A DNA stretch of 64,000 nt, taken from Streptomyces sp. Isolate_45 (GTDB lineage Bacteria > Actinomycetota > Actinomycetes > Streptomycetales > Streptomycetaceae). The notes under the pieces were generated by a model. The model was not told the origin of the DNA. It saw only the letters and a list, made by a program, of their open reading frames with translations, and did not search any database. The position numbers and the translations under genes are program-made. Location of the stretch: contig NZ_JANFAK020000001.1 of assembly GCF_024721315.2 (NCBI RefSeq), positions 1 through 64,000 on the forward strand, written 5' to 3'. Positions 42,185-50,435 of the stretch are shown here, one piece after another; position 1 is the first letter of the stretch; the number at the start of each line of letters is the position of its first letter.

Positions 42185-43660
42185 ATGTCCACTGACAAGA
42201 ACCGCGCCACAGCCGCCGCGATCCTTCCTCTGGTCGGCGGTCCGGACAACATCACCTCCATCGCACACTGCATGACCCGTCTGCGCATCGGCCTGCGCGA
42301 CCGGACCCTCGTGCAGGAGGAGGCCCTCAAGGCGGTCCCCGCGGTCATGGGCGTCGTCGAGGACGACACGTACCAGATCGTCCTCGGCCCGGGCACCGTC
42401 GCCCGCGTCACGCCCGAGTTCGAGGCCCTCGTCGAGGAGGGTCGCTCGGCGGCGCCGAAGGCCGTCACCGCCGAGGAACTCGCGGCGGAGGGCGCGGCCC
42501 TCAAGGACGCCCGGAAGGCGAGGAACTCCACCCCCTTCAAGCTGTTCCTGCGGCGCATCGCGAACATCTTCGTCCCGCTGATCCCGGCCCTCATCGGCTG
42601 CGGCATCATCGCGGGCCTGAACGGCATGCTCACCAACCTGGGTTGGCTGCCCGCGCTCGTCCCGGCGCTCGCCGCGATGGCCTCCGGGTTCATGTCCCTG
42701 ATCGCCGTCTTCGTCGGCTACAACACCGCGAAGGAGTTCGGCGGCACCGCGATCCTCGGCGGCGCGGTCGCCGCGATCATCGTCTTCCCCGGAGTCGCGA
42801 AGATCGACGCGTTCGGCCAGCAGCTGTCCCCCGGGCAGGGCGGCGTCCTCGGCGCGCTCGCCGCGGCCCTGCTCGCCGTCCAGGTGGAGAAGTGGTGCCG
42901 CAAGTGGGTCCCGGAGGCCCTGGACGTCCTCGTCACCCCCACCCTGACGGTGCTGGTCTCCGGCCTCGTCACCCTCTTCGGCCTGATGTTCCTCGCCGGT
43001 GAGGTCTCCACCGCCATCGGCACCTTCGCCAACTGGCTCCTCACCACCGGCGGCGCCTTCGCCGGACTCGTCCTCGGCGGACTGTTCCTCCCGCTGGTCA
43101 TGCTGGGCCTCCACCAGGCCCTCATCCCGATCCACACCACCTTGATCGAACAGTCGGGATACACGGTCCTGCTGCCCATCCTCGCCATGGCCGGCGCGGG
43201 CCAGGTCGGCGCGGCCGTCGCCGTCTACCTCCGGCTCCCCCGCAACGGTTCGCTGCGCGCCACCATCAAGTCCGCGCTGCCCGCCGGGTTCCTGGGCGTC
43301 GGCGAACCGCTCATCTACGGCGTCTCCCTGCCGCTGGGCCGCCCCTTCATCACGGCCTGCGCGGGCGGCGCGGCCGGCGGGGCGTTCGTCGGCCTCTTCA
43401 GCCAGCTCGGCGTCGGCGTCGGTTCCACCGCGATCGGCCCGTCGGGCTGGGCCCTGTTCCCGCTCCTCGACGGCAAGGCGGGCATGGGTGCCACCATCGC
43501 CGTCTACGCGGGCGGCCTGGCCGTCGGCTACCTGGCCGGCTTCCTCGCCACGTACTTCTTCGGCTTCACGAAGCAGATGCTGACCGAACTCAACACCGAC
43601 CCGGACCCGGCCGCCCCGACCGCCGCGACCGACCCGGAGAAGGAACCCGCCCTGGCCTGA
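42185..43660 (+). CDS. murP: PTS transporter subunit EIIBC, probable MurNAc permease
   Basis: The 491-aa product has an EIIB domain at residues 1-75 with the phosphorylated Cys29 in SIAHCMTRLRIGLRD, then a multi-TM EIIC domain of the glucose-sucrose-GlcNAc type (IANIFVPLIPALIGCGIIAG; PLVMLGLHQALIPIHTTLIEQSG; GVGEPLIYGVSLPLGRPF). No EIIA domain is present, so phosphate must come from a separate EIIA such as Crr. Its place after murR and murQ makes MurNAc the likely substrate, as for E. coli MurP. Another N-acetylated sugar remains possible. Confidence 0.88.
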   Translation: MSTDKNRATAAAILPLVGGPDNITSIAHCMTRLRIGLRDRTLVQEEALKAVPAVMGVVEDDTYQIVLGPGTVARVTPEFEALVEEGRSAAPKAVTAEELAAEGAALKDARKARNSTPFKLFLRRIANIFVPLIPALIGCGIIAGLNGMLTNLGWLPALVPALAAMASGFMSLIAVFVGYNTAKEFGGTAILGGAVAAIIVFPGVAKIDAFGQQLSPGQGGVLGALAAALLAVQVEKWCRKWVPEALDVLVTPTLTVLVSGLVTLFGLMFLAGEVSTAIGTFANWLLTTGGAFAGLVLGGLFLPLVMLGLHQALIPIHTTLIEQSGYTVLLPILAMAGAGQVGAAVAVYLRLPRNGSLRATIKSALPAGFLGVGEPLIYGVSLPLGRPFITACAGGAAGGAFVGLFSQLGVGVGSTAIGPSGWALFPLLDGKAGMGATIAVYAGGLAVGYLAGFLATYFFGFTKQMLTELNTDPDPAAPTAATDPEKEPALA

Positions 43661-43710
43661 GGCCCCGTGGCGGAACGGGGTTCTGCCGCCGGCGCGGGGA
43701 TCGGAAGCGC

Positions 43711-44052
43711 TCAGAAGTGTTGGACGAGCCGGCTCACGAAGACCAGGCACGCGCCCAGCAACAGAAGGATGACGGCGAGGGCGGCCCACCTGCGCCGCCC
43801 CCGCCGCAGGCTGCCGACCGCGGACGCGATCCCGAACCCGGAGGCCACCACCCCGAGGGCGCCGATCGCCGCCGCCGTCCAGTACGCCCACGCGTGCTCC
43901 CCCAGGAACCGCAGCAGGAGCAGCGCGGGGAACAGCAGCAGCGTCCCCGGCATGGTGTCGTCGTAGGAGACCTCCCGCTTCGGAGCGGCCTCCTCGCCGA
44001 CACCTGCCTCCGCGTCGGTCACCGCATCCGTCGCCGCGTCCCGCTCCGGCAT
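43711..44052 (-). CDS. Small membrane protein
   Basis: The 113-aa product has an acidic N terminus (DAATDAVTDAEAGVGEEAAP) and three TM helices (GTLLLFPALLLLRFLG; AYWTAAAIGALGVVASGFGI; WAALAVILLLLGACLVFV). The start at MPERDA has GGCGGAA upstream, and a GTG three codons earlier sits beside GGGGGAGAG. It lies convergent to the permease gene and has no recognised family. A role in the MurNAc operon is not implied, since it is on the other strand. Confidence 0.6.
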   Translation of the reverse strand: MPERDAATDAVTDAEAGVGEEAAPKREVSYDDTMPGTLLLFPALLLLRFLGEHAWAYWTAAAIGALGVVASGFGIASAVGSLRRGRRRWAALAVILLLLGACLVFVSRLVQHF

Positions 44053-44074
44053 TTCCGCCACCTCTCCCCCGTAC

Positions 44075-44200
44075 CGTTCGGTGGGCCGGTCGGCCCGTCC
44101 TCGCACCATCCTCCGCGACGACGGGACGCATCCGGGCTCCGGGACCGGTCCCCCTGCGGAACGTGGCCGGAACGTGGCCGGAACGGTACGCCGGGCCCCG
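44075..44200. repeat. Short direct repeats
   Basis: GGAACGTGGCC occurs twice in a row at about 44158-44179, followed by a partial third copy GGAACGGTACG, between the membrane-protein gene and the lipoprotein gene. They may be spacer DNA or a binding-site array. Confidence 0.4.
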
Positions 44201-44211
44201 GACGGCAGCGG

Positions 44212-44712
44212 TCAGAAGGTGGGGCAGATGTTCTTGTGGGCCACGTCGAGGATCCTGGCGGCCTTCGCCGCGCCGTGGCCCTCGGGGTGGGTGGGGCTGG
44301 TCCAGCGCTGCTCGGTCTGCTCGATCTGCTTGGCCCGGTCCCCGGGGTGGTTCTTGATCGCGGAGCAGGTGTTGACGCCCCGGCCGATGGCCTTGTCCTC
44401 CTTGCCGTGGACGATGTCCCGGTCGATGGCGTCGAGACCGCCGATGAAGGCCTGCCGGGCGGCGCCTTCGGGCGCGGCGGGCAGGCCGGCGGCCGCGCGG
44501 GCGGCAGCGGGGTCGGCGGACGGGGCGGAAGGCTTCGCGGCGGGTGCCTTGGCGGCGGGTGACTGCGGGGCGGACGGCTGCGTGGCCGACGGCTTCGCGG
44601 CGACCGGTAACGACGCCGGCTTCGACTCGACGGGGGCCACCTCGGCACATCCGGTGAGCACGAGGAGCCCCGCGGCGGCGGCCAGGGTCAGGACGGTGTG
44701 GTGGGTGCGCAT
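44212..44712 (-). CDS. Lipoprotein with Ala/Pro linker; contains TTA codon
   Basis: The 166-aa product has a lipoprotein signal (LTLAAAAGLLVLTGCAEV; Cys about 22), an Ala/Pro/Ser linker (AAKPSATQPSAPQSPAAK) and a C-terminal alpha-helical domain with two Cys (GVNTCSAIKNHPGD and NICPTF) that could form a disulfide. The domain was not recognised. Leu35 is encoded by TTA at 44608-44610, so translation may depend on the bldA tRNA. It is monocistronic. Confidence 0.78.
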   Translation of the reverse strand: MRTHHTVLTLAAAAGLLVLTGCAEVAPVESKPASLPVAAKPSATQPSAPQSPAAKAPAAKPSAPSADPAAARAAAGLPAAPEGAARQAFIGGLDAIDRDIVHGKEDKAIGRGVNTCSAIKNHPGDRAKQIEQTEQRWTSPTHPEGHGAAKAARILDVAHKNICPTF

Positions 44713-44826
44713 CGGACCATCGTGGCGGCGCCGAGTGTCCCATGCGCCCTCTGTGACGGGTCCGTTACGCGCGAAGGCCCCGCGCGGGGCGGGGCTCTCG
44801 TGTCCGGGCCCACCGAAGGCGGCTGG

Positions 44827-45345
44827 TCAGACTCCGGCCGCCTCCCGCAGGAACCCGGTCAGATCGTCCACGCCGTACCCGAGCTTCGGGCCGCGTTCGG
44901 CCGCCATGAGCAGCAGCTGACCCACGATCTCCGCGCCCCAGCCGTCCGTACCGTCCTCGGACCACTCCCACAGCTTGTCGATGCCGAGCCCGGTCATCAG
45001 CAGCCCGTGCCCGGTACGGATCTCCGCGCACAGCTCGGCGACCGAGTCCAGCAGCCTCCCGCCCGGCCGCTCGCACCGCAGCCCCAGGCAGCCGCCGAGG
45101 TCCTCGGCGACGCACCCATGCGGCGGGCTCGTACGGAGCCCCTCGTAGCGGGGGTCGTCGAACCCCGGGTAGCCCTCCACCGGGCAGTGGACGAGCATGA
45201 ACCGCTGCCACCCCGGCGGCGGGGGCGGCTTCGGGCTCCCCGCCGTCGGCCCGTGCGCCCCGCGCGGCGCGAGGGCCGTCTCCAACCCGCGCAGCCGCCA
45301 GCCCAGTTCGAAGGCGAACTCGGCGGCGTCGACCGTCCCGCTCAC
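44827..45345 (-). CDS. Hypothetical protein, coupled to a 73-aa gene
   Basis: The 172-aa product is soluble, with an acidic helical N terminus (VDAAEFAFELGWRLRGLETA), a Pro stretch and a Trp/Gly-rich C-terminal half (LGIDKLWEWSEDGTDGWGAE, VDDLTGFLREAAG). No family was recognised. The GTG start overlaps the stop of the 73-aa gene as GTGA, so both proteins are made together. The operon is divergent from an XRE/DUF397 pair across a clear palindromic operator. Confidence 0.65.
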   Translation of the reverse strand: MSGTVDAAEFAFELGWRLRGLETALAPRGAHGPTAGSPKPPPPPGWQRFMLVHCPVEGYPGFDDPRYEGLRTSPPHGCVAEDLGGCLGLRCERPGGRLLDSVAELCAEIRTGHGLLMTGLGIDKLWEWSEDGTDGWGAEIVGQLLLMAAERGPKLGYGVDDLTGFLREAAGV

Positions 45346-45563
45346 GCGTCACCCGCCCGCTCGTGGAGCACGGCGGCCAGTCGCAGCGCGGTGTCCAGGT
45401 TGCAGCGTCCGAGATCGACCAGCGGCAGGCCGTACGAACCGGCGGCGGAGACCCGTTCCACGTCGAGCGAGGGGAACAGCACCCCCACTCCGGCAAGGGA
45501 GTCCTTCAACTGCCGGACGGCCTCCTCGGCCGCCTCCATGCGCTCCTGTGGGGTGAGCACCAT
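45342..45563 (-). CDS. Small helical protein of unknown function
   Basis: The 73-aa product is mostly one long helix (ERMEAAEEAVRQLKDSLAGV) followed by a compact part (GLPLVDLGRCNLDTALRLAAV). It may be a small partner or antidote to the 172-aa protein. The family was not recognised. It is translated ahead of that protein from the same message. Confidence 0.65.
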   Translation of the reverse strand: MVLTPQERMEAAEEAVRQLKDSLAGVGVLFPSLDVERVSAAGSYGLPLVDLGRCNLDTALRLAAVLHERAGDA

Positions 45564-45578
45564 GACATGTCACCTTTC

Positions 45579-45607
45579 TACTCTGAGTATTCAACTTCGA
45601 TACTCAG
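45579..45607. promoter_or_regulatory. Palindromic operator between divergent operons
   Basis: CTGAGTAT (45583-45590) and ATACTCAG (45600-45607) form a perfect 8-bp inverted repeat with a 9-base spacer. TACTC-T-GAGTA (45579-45589) is an inner palindrome sharing its left half. The region lies in the 115-bp gap between the 73-aa gene and the XRE regulator gene. The XRE-type protein is the likely binder. Confidence 0.6.
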
Positions 45608-45678
45608 CGTGGCGACGCCGTGGCTAGCCTTTCAAGTGCGGACCCTCAACACCCCCGCATGTTGATCCGGGAGTTGCC

Positions 45679-46515
45679 ATGCCAGGAAAGAGCCTCGATC
45701 CCTCCTCGTCACCCCGCGCCCTGCTCGGCGCCGAACTCCGCGTGGCGCGCGAACGCGCGGGCTTGAGTCAGGCCGAACTGGCCGAACGGCTCTTCGTCAG
45801 CGGCTCGTTCATCGGCCAACTCGAATCCGGCACGCGCCGCATGCACCTCGACTTCGCCCAGCAGATCGACGAGATCCTCGACACCGGCGGGTTCTTCGTC
45901 CGCAACTGCGGGGCGTTGGCCAAGTCCAAGTACCCGAATCACTTCGCGGAGGCCGCGGAGGCCGAGGCGGAAGCCAGGTCGATCCGGGAGTACGCCCCCC
46001 TGGCACTCCCCGGAATCCTCCAGACGGAGGCCTACGCTCGTGAAGTCTTCGTCGCCTACCAACCAACGGCCACAGAGGAAGTCATCGCGGAGCTGGTCAA
46101 GAACCGCCTGGATCGTGCCGCCATCCTGAGCAACCCAACAACCCCTCTGTTCTGGTGTGTACTTGACGAAGCCGTACTACGGCGCGCCGTCGGTAGCCAC
46201 GCAGTGATGTCAGAGGCTCTGCGTCATATCGCAGCCTTGATCCGTGTACGCCGAATCTTCGTGCAGGTCTTGCCGTTCAGCGCTGGGGCGCATTCCTCCA
46301 TGGGCGGCACATTGAAGCTGATGGACTTCGAGGAGGCTCCCCCACTCGCATACATTCAGGGCAACGCCATCGGCGTACTCCTCGACGACCCGGCCACCGT
46401 GGCCCGTCACTCGCTGACCTACGATCTGCTCACGGCCAGCGCGCTGTCACCCAGCCAATCCCTGGCTCTGATCGAGTCCGTGGCGGAGGATTACGAACAT
46501 GACCAGCACGCCTGA
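45679..46515 (+). CDS. XRE-family regulator with DUF5753 domain
   Basis: The 278-aa product has an N-terminal helix-turn-helix (LRVARERAGLSQAELAERLF, then SGSFIGQLESGTRR). A DUF5753 domain follows (EARSIREYAPLALPGILQTE; VLDEAVLRRAVGSHAVMSE; VQVLPFSAGAHSSMGGTLKL). This is the common Streptomyces regulator paired with a DUF397 protein, some of which influence sporulation and antibiotic production (BldB/WhiJ-like systems). The last 17 bases overlap the DUF397 gene. DNA around 46040-46400 is slightly less GC-rich than the rest. Confidence 0.92.
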   Translation: MPGKSLDPSSSPRALLGAELRVARERAGLSQAELAERLFVSGSFIGQLESGTRRMHLDFAQQIDEILDTGGFFVRNCGALAKSKYPNHFAEAAEAEAEARSIREYAPLALPGILQTEAYAREVFVAYQPTATEEVIAELVKNRLDRAAILSNPTTPLFWCVLDEAVLRRAVGSHAVMSEALRHIAALIRVRRIFVQVLPFSAGAHSSMGGTLKLMDFEEAPPLAYIQGNAIGVLLDDPATVARHSLTYDLLTASALSPSQSLALIESVAEDYEHDQHA

Positions 46516-46753
46516 GTACGACCTTTCAGCAGCCACTTGGCACAAGTCCAGCTACAGCGACGGCACTGGCGGCGACTGCCTGGAAATGGCCACCTGGCGC
46601 AAGTCCACCCGCAGCGGCGGCGACGGCGGCGAGTGCCTCGAAGTTGCCGACGGCCACCCCCACCTCGTCCCTGTCCGGGACTCCAAGCAGCCCGAAGGCC
46701 CGCACGTGGTGTTCCACGCACGGGCCTGGGCGACCTTCGTCGCGGCGCTCTGA
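46499..46753 (+). CDS. DUF397 protein with duplicated motif
   Basis: The 84-aa product carries two copies of the DUF397 start motif: WHKSSYSDGTGGDCLEMA at about 14-31 and WRKSTRSGGDGGECLEVAD directly after, then VPVRDSKQPEGP and FHARAWATFVAAL. Normal DUF397 proteins have one copy. It overlaps the XRE gene and is translationally coupled. It is the usual partner or antitoxin-like protein of the XRE/DUF5753 regulator. The duplication may alter binding stoichiometry. Confidence 0.9.
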   Translation: MTSTPEYDLSAATWHKSSYSDGTGGDCLEMATWRKSTRSGGDGGECLEVADGHPHLVPVRDSKQPEGPHVVFHARAWATFVAAL

Positions 46754-46767
46754 GTTACTACCGCTGC

Positions 46768-47952
46768 TCAGAGACCGTCGGTGAACAGCAGCTTGTTCGG
46801 GCTGTTGTCGCTGAGGTTCTGGACGATGTCCTTCGTGGACACCTCGTCCAGGAAGTCCGTCACCTCCGCCGGCAGCGCGTTCGGGTGCTCCGACTTGTAG
46901 AGCGCGGCAACACCGGTGACGTGCGGCGCGGCCATGGACGTACCGTTCATGGACACGCTGCCGCCGCCCAGCCGCGCGGAGATGATGTCCTTGCCCGGGG
47001 CGTAGATGTCGAGGCACTCGCCCCAGTTCGAGAAGTCGGTCTCCTGGTCGAAGCGATCGGTCGCGCCGACCGTCACGACGCGCGCGGCGGAGGCCGGCGA
47101 GACCTGGCAGGCGTCACGGTTGTCGTTGCCCGCCGCGATGACGGGCAGTACGCCCCGGTCGGACACGGCGGTCGCGGCGTTGTTGACCGCGTCGAGCCGG
47201 CCGCCGCCGAGGGAGGCGTTCAGGACGGCCGGCTGCTGCGCGTTCCGGGCCACCCACTCGAAGCCCGCGATGATCCCCGACCACGCACCCCGGTTGTCGC
47301 ACCCGAGGACACGCACGCTGACCAGGTTCACCTTGCGCGCCACACCGAAGGTCGTACCGCCGACCGTGCCCGCGACGTGCGTGCCGTGGCCGTTGCAGTC
47401 CTGGCCGTTGCGGCCGTCACCGATCGCGTCGAAGCCGGCGCGCGCTCGGCCGCCGAAGTCGGGGTGCCGGTAGTCGATGCCGCTGTCCAGGATGTACGCG
47501 GTCACGCCCTGGCCGCTGCGGTTCGCGCTGAAGTTGTTGTCGAGCGGCAGGAACCGCTGGTCGATGCGGTCCAGGCCCCAGGAGTTCGAGGGCGACTTCG
47601 TCTGCGCCCCCTTCGCCGGGGCCGGCGGACCGGACACGCTCGCGTCCTCCGCCACGGACTGCACGCCGTACGCGCCACGGACGGCCTTCAGCTGCTTCGC
47701 GTCCAGGGACGCGGCGAAGCCGTTGATCGTCCTGGTGTAGGAGAACTTCGTCTTCAGCCCGAGGCTCTTCGCGAACTCCGCCGGGTCGAACTTCTTGTCG
47801 AGGGTGACGATGTAGCTGCCCGGGATGGCGTTCGCGGAGCTGATCAGCGGCGCCGGGGTCGGCTCCGGCGTGTCGGCGGAAGCCGTACCGGCCGCCACGG
47901 AGGTCAGCGCGAGGACGGCGGCGGTGGTCAGGCGCGCGGCAAGCAGACGCAT
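46768..47952 (-). CDS. Secreted S8 serine protease (proteinase K-like)
   Basis: The 394-aa product has a signal peptide (to ASA), an I9 inhibitor propeptide (IPGSYIVTLDKKFDPAEFAK; INGFAASLDAKQLKAV) and a subtilase domain with Asp (ILDSGIDYRHPDF), His (GHGTHVAGTVGG), oxyanion Asn (VIAAGNDN) and Ser (NGTSMAAPHVTGVAALY). It should be secreted and self-processed, and act on extracellular protein. It ends 14 bases from the convergent DUF397 gene. It is the first of two tandem paralogues. Confidence 0.95.
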   Translation of the reverse strand: MRLLAARLTTAAVLALTSVAAGTASADTPEPTPAPLISSANAIPGSYIVTLDKKFDPAEFAKSLGLKTKFSYTRTINGFAASLDAKQLKAVRGAYGVQSVAEDASVSGPPAPAKGAQTKSPSNSWGLDRIDQRFLPLDNNFSANRSGQGVTAYILDSGIDYRHPDFGGRARAGFDAIGDGRNGQDCNGHGTHVAGTVGGTTFGVARKVNLVSVRVLGCDNRGAWSGIIAGFEWVARNAQQPAVLNASLGGGRLDAVNNAATAVSDRGVLPVIAAGNDNRDACQVSPASAARVVTVGATDRFDQETDFSNWGECLDIYAPGKDIISARLGGGSVSMNGTSMAAPHVTGVAALYKSEHPNALPAEVTDFLDEVSTKDIVQNLSDNSPNKLLFTDGL

Positions 47953-48269
47953 GAAGGGAACTCCCTGAAGTGCGTGTGGATCGGCGGAGTGAGCCGCGTC
48001 CGTCCCCGACGAATGCCTCCCGGTGCGCGGCCCCTTCCTTCATCGGATACGGCCCGCGAAACCCTTGAGCCGAGAGCCTCTACCTGGCGGATCGCCGGAT
48101 ACCGCCGAGCGGGGCCGCCGGACGGACTGCGGAAAGGATCTTTCCGGCCTGCCGACCGGGGCCGCACCCCGTCAGCACGGCTCCTTGAAGTTCACGCGTA
48201 CGGGCGACCCGCACGGGCACCTGTACGGGCGATTCGTACGGGTGACCGTCACGCCTCCGCGCCGGCCCG
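47953..48269. other. 317-bp intergenic between tandem proteases
   Basis: No gene is present. It contains a perfect CGGAAAG-GAT-CTTTCCG palindrome at 48130-48146 and several copies of GTACGGGCGA-like repeats (48197-48245). Part of it must be the promoter of the first protease gene. Confidence 0.45.
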
Positions 48270-49451
48270 TCAGAGTCCGCCGGTGAACAGCAGGCGGTTC
48301 GGGCTGCCGTCGCCGAGGCCGGTCAGGACGTCCTTCGTGGACGCGGCGACGAGGAACTCCGCGACCTCCGCCGGCAGTGCCCCGGGGTGCTCGGCCAGGT
48401 AGAGCGCGGCGACGCCGGTGACGTGCGGTGCGGCCATCGACGTACCGTCGTGGGCCACGCCGCCCCCGCCCAACCGGGCCGAGACGATGTCCGTGCCGGG
48501 CGCGTGGAGGGTCACGCACGGGCCGAAGTCGGAGAAGGCGGCCTGCTCGTCCCGCCCGTCCGCCGCGGCGACCGTCACCACCTTCGCCGCGGAGGCGGGC
48601 GAGAACCGGCAGGCGTCCCGGGCGGCGTTGCCCGCGGCGACGACCGGCAGCACTCCCGCGTCGGCCAGCGCGGTCGCCGCGTTGTTGACGGTTTCCGACC
48701 GGTCCCCGGCCAGGGAGGCGTTGAGCACGGCCGGCCGGACGGCGTTGCGGGCCACCCAGTCCAGCCCGGCGACGATCCCCGAGTACGTGCCCGTGCCGTC
48801 GCACCGCAGGACCCGCACGCTCACCAGGCCCGCCTCCCTGGCCACCCCGTACGTCCGGCCCGCGACCGTGCCCGCGACGTGCGTGCCGTGGCCCTGGCAG
48901 TCCTGACCGTCCAGGCCGTCGTCGACGGCGTCGAAGCCGGCCGCGGCCCGGCCGCCGAACTCCTCGTGGCCCCGCTCGATGCCGGTGTCGAGGACGTACA
49001 CGGTCACCCCGGCGCCGGTGCCGCGGACGGTGAACCCGTCGTCCAGCGGCAACTTCTCCTGGTCGATCCGGTCCAGCCCCCACGAAGCGGCCGGTGCCCG
49101 CGATCCGGCGCCCGAGGAAGGCTGCGGCACGGACCGCACCTCGGCGTCCTCCTCGACCGACCTCACGCCCGGACTGTCGCGGACGGCCGCCAGCTGGATC
49201 GGCGTCAGCGCGGCCGCGAAGCCGTTCAGCGCCGAGGTGTAGAGGAACGACGGCTCCAGCCCCAGGCCCCGGGCGGCCCCCGCAGCGTCCACCCCCGCCT
49301 CCAGGGTCACGATGTACCGGCCGGGCACCGCGTCGGCGGCGGTGAACAGCGGCGCCGGGGTCGGCTCCGGGGCCGCGGCGGAAGCCGTACCGGCCACGAC
49401 GGGGGTCACGGCGAGGAGCGCGGCGGTGGCCACGCGTGCGAACAGGCGCAT
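48270..49451 (-). CDS. Secreted S8 serine protease, paralogue of the neighbour
   Basis: The 393-aa product has the same plan: signal peptide (VVAGTASAA), I9 propeptide (VPGRYIVTLEAGVDAAG), Asp (VLDTGIERGHEEF), His (GHGTHVAGTVAG), oxyanion Asn (VVAAGNAAR) and Ser (DGTSMAAPHVTGVAALY). It is about 60% identical by eye to the downstream protease, so the two arose by tandem duplication. Its codons are even more GC-rich. It should have a similar extracellular role, perhaps with different specificity. Confidence 0.95.
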   Translation of the reverse strand: MRLFARVATAALLAVTPVVAGTASAAAPEPTPAPLFTAADAVPGRYIVTLEAGVDAAGAARGLGLEPSFLYTSALNGFAAALTPIQLAAVRDSPGVRSVEEDAEVRSVPQPSSGAGSRAPAASWGLDRIDQEKLPLDDGFTVRGTGAGVTVYVLDTGIERGHEEFGGRAAAGFDAVDDGLDGQDCQGHGTHVAGTVAGRTYGVAREAGLVSVRVLRCDGTGTYSGIVAGLDWVARNAVRPAVLNASLAGDRSETVNNAATALADAGVLPVVAAGNAARDACRFSPASAAKVVTVAAADGRDEQAAFSDFGPCVTLHAPGTDIVSARLGGGGVAHDGTSMAAPHVTGVAALYLAEHPGALPAEVAEFLVAASTKDVLTGLGDGSPNRLLFTGGL

Positions 49452-49621
49452 GGGGGAACTCCCTCACGGGGTCGGACGTCGGCACGGACGAGCCGCCCAG
49501 GCCACGACGGACACGTCCGTGCGGGGGCGGATCTCCCTCCCATCCGTGCCCCCGAGCGGCCGCCCGGCCCGCCCCGCCCACGGCCGCCGCACGAAGACCA
49601 CCCGTACGGCCGCGCCGCGCC

Positions 49622-49670
49622 GGCGGCGGGAAGCCGGGCCGGCGGCGGGAAGCCGGGCCGGCGGCGCGCC
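49622..49670. repeat. 19-bp tandem repeat
   Basis: GGCGGCGGGAAGCCGGGCC is repeated twice exactly (49622-49640, 49641-49659) with part of a third. It lies just downstream of the SseB-like gene and before the protease start. It is probably polymorphic spacer DNA. Confidence 0.55.
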
Positions 49671-49686
49671 CCCGCCGACAACGCGC

Positions 49687-50286
49687 CTACCGGGACCCGT
49701 CCAGCAGGTCGGCGACGGGCAGCCGCACGGACACCGACCGCCCGGGGTTGAGCCGCACCGCGACGTCCGCCGGCAGCTGCTCCAGCAGCTCCCGGAACGC
49801 GCGGCGGACGAGGGTCGGGGACGACGCCGGCGCGTGCCCGGCGCTGGTGAAGACCGGTACGAAGGTGCCCAGCTCATCCGTGTAGGACACGATCCCCGGC
49901 CGCCCGTCACCGGGGAGGAGGTACACGACGGCCTCCAGCAGGGCGTCCCGCACCGCCCCGTCCGAGCCGTACCCGGTGGCGGCGAGCTGCGTCGCCGCCT
50001 CCACCGGATCACGCGGCTCGGGCAGACCCCGACTCAACGGGGAAGGCCGGTAACGGGAGTTGTGCTGGAACTCACCGGTCAGCTCCCCCCGCTCGTCGAC
50101 CTTCCAGGCCCCGACGATCCCGTACGGCGGGACCTCGCCCGCGGGATCGAAGTAGCGATCGATCCCGTACACCCAACCCCCGGGCCGCGCCGCGGCCTCG
50201 GCCCGCAACGCGTCGGTGACGGGCGGAACGGGCGGGGCCGGGGGTACGGGCGGGGCCGGGGGTACGGGCGGGACGGTTCCGGTCAT
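49687..50286 (-). CDS. SseB-like/TY-SAP-type protein with Pro-repeat N terminus
   Basis: The 199-aa product starts with a repeat (VPPVPPAPPVPPAPPVPP, from an 18-bp tandem unit at 50231-50266). A soluble domain follows (GGWVYGIDRYFDPAGEVPPY; GIVSYTDELGTFVPVFTSAG; VRLNPGRSVSVRLPVADL). The DELGTFVPVFTS and NPGRSVSVRLP segments match the SseB-like domains of type VII secretion-associated proteins. No secretion genes lie nearby. Role unknown. Confidence 0.7.
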   Translation of the reverse strand: MTGTVPPVPPAPPVPPAPPVPPVTDALRAEAAARPGGWVYGIDRYFDPAGEVPPYGIVGAWKVDERGELTGEFQHNSRYRPSPLSRGLPEPRDPVEAATQLAATGYGSDGAVRDALLEAVVYLLPGDGRPGIVSYTDELGTFVPVFTSAGHAPASSPTLVRRAFRELLEQLPADVAVRLNPGRSVSVRLPVADLLDGSR

Positions 50287-50435
50287 GTGCTCGCTTCCTG
50301 CGTTCGGCGATCCGAGCCTGCCGCTCGGCGACGGAGGTCAGCCTTTCGCACCGCTCCCCGACGGCGGCGCACGGCCCCTCGCCCCTTCGCCCCCTCGACC
50401 CCGGCCCCGACCCCGAACCGACCGTCGGCGTCCCG

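Noticed and set aside
49622..50266. CRISPR-like repeats
   Set aside because: The 19-bp and 18-bp units are head-to-tail without unique spacers. One set encodes a Pro repeat.
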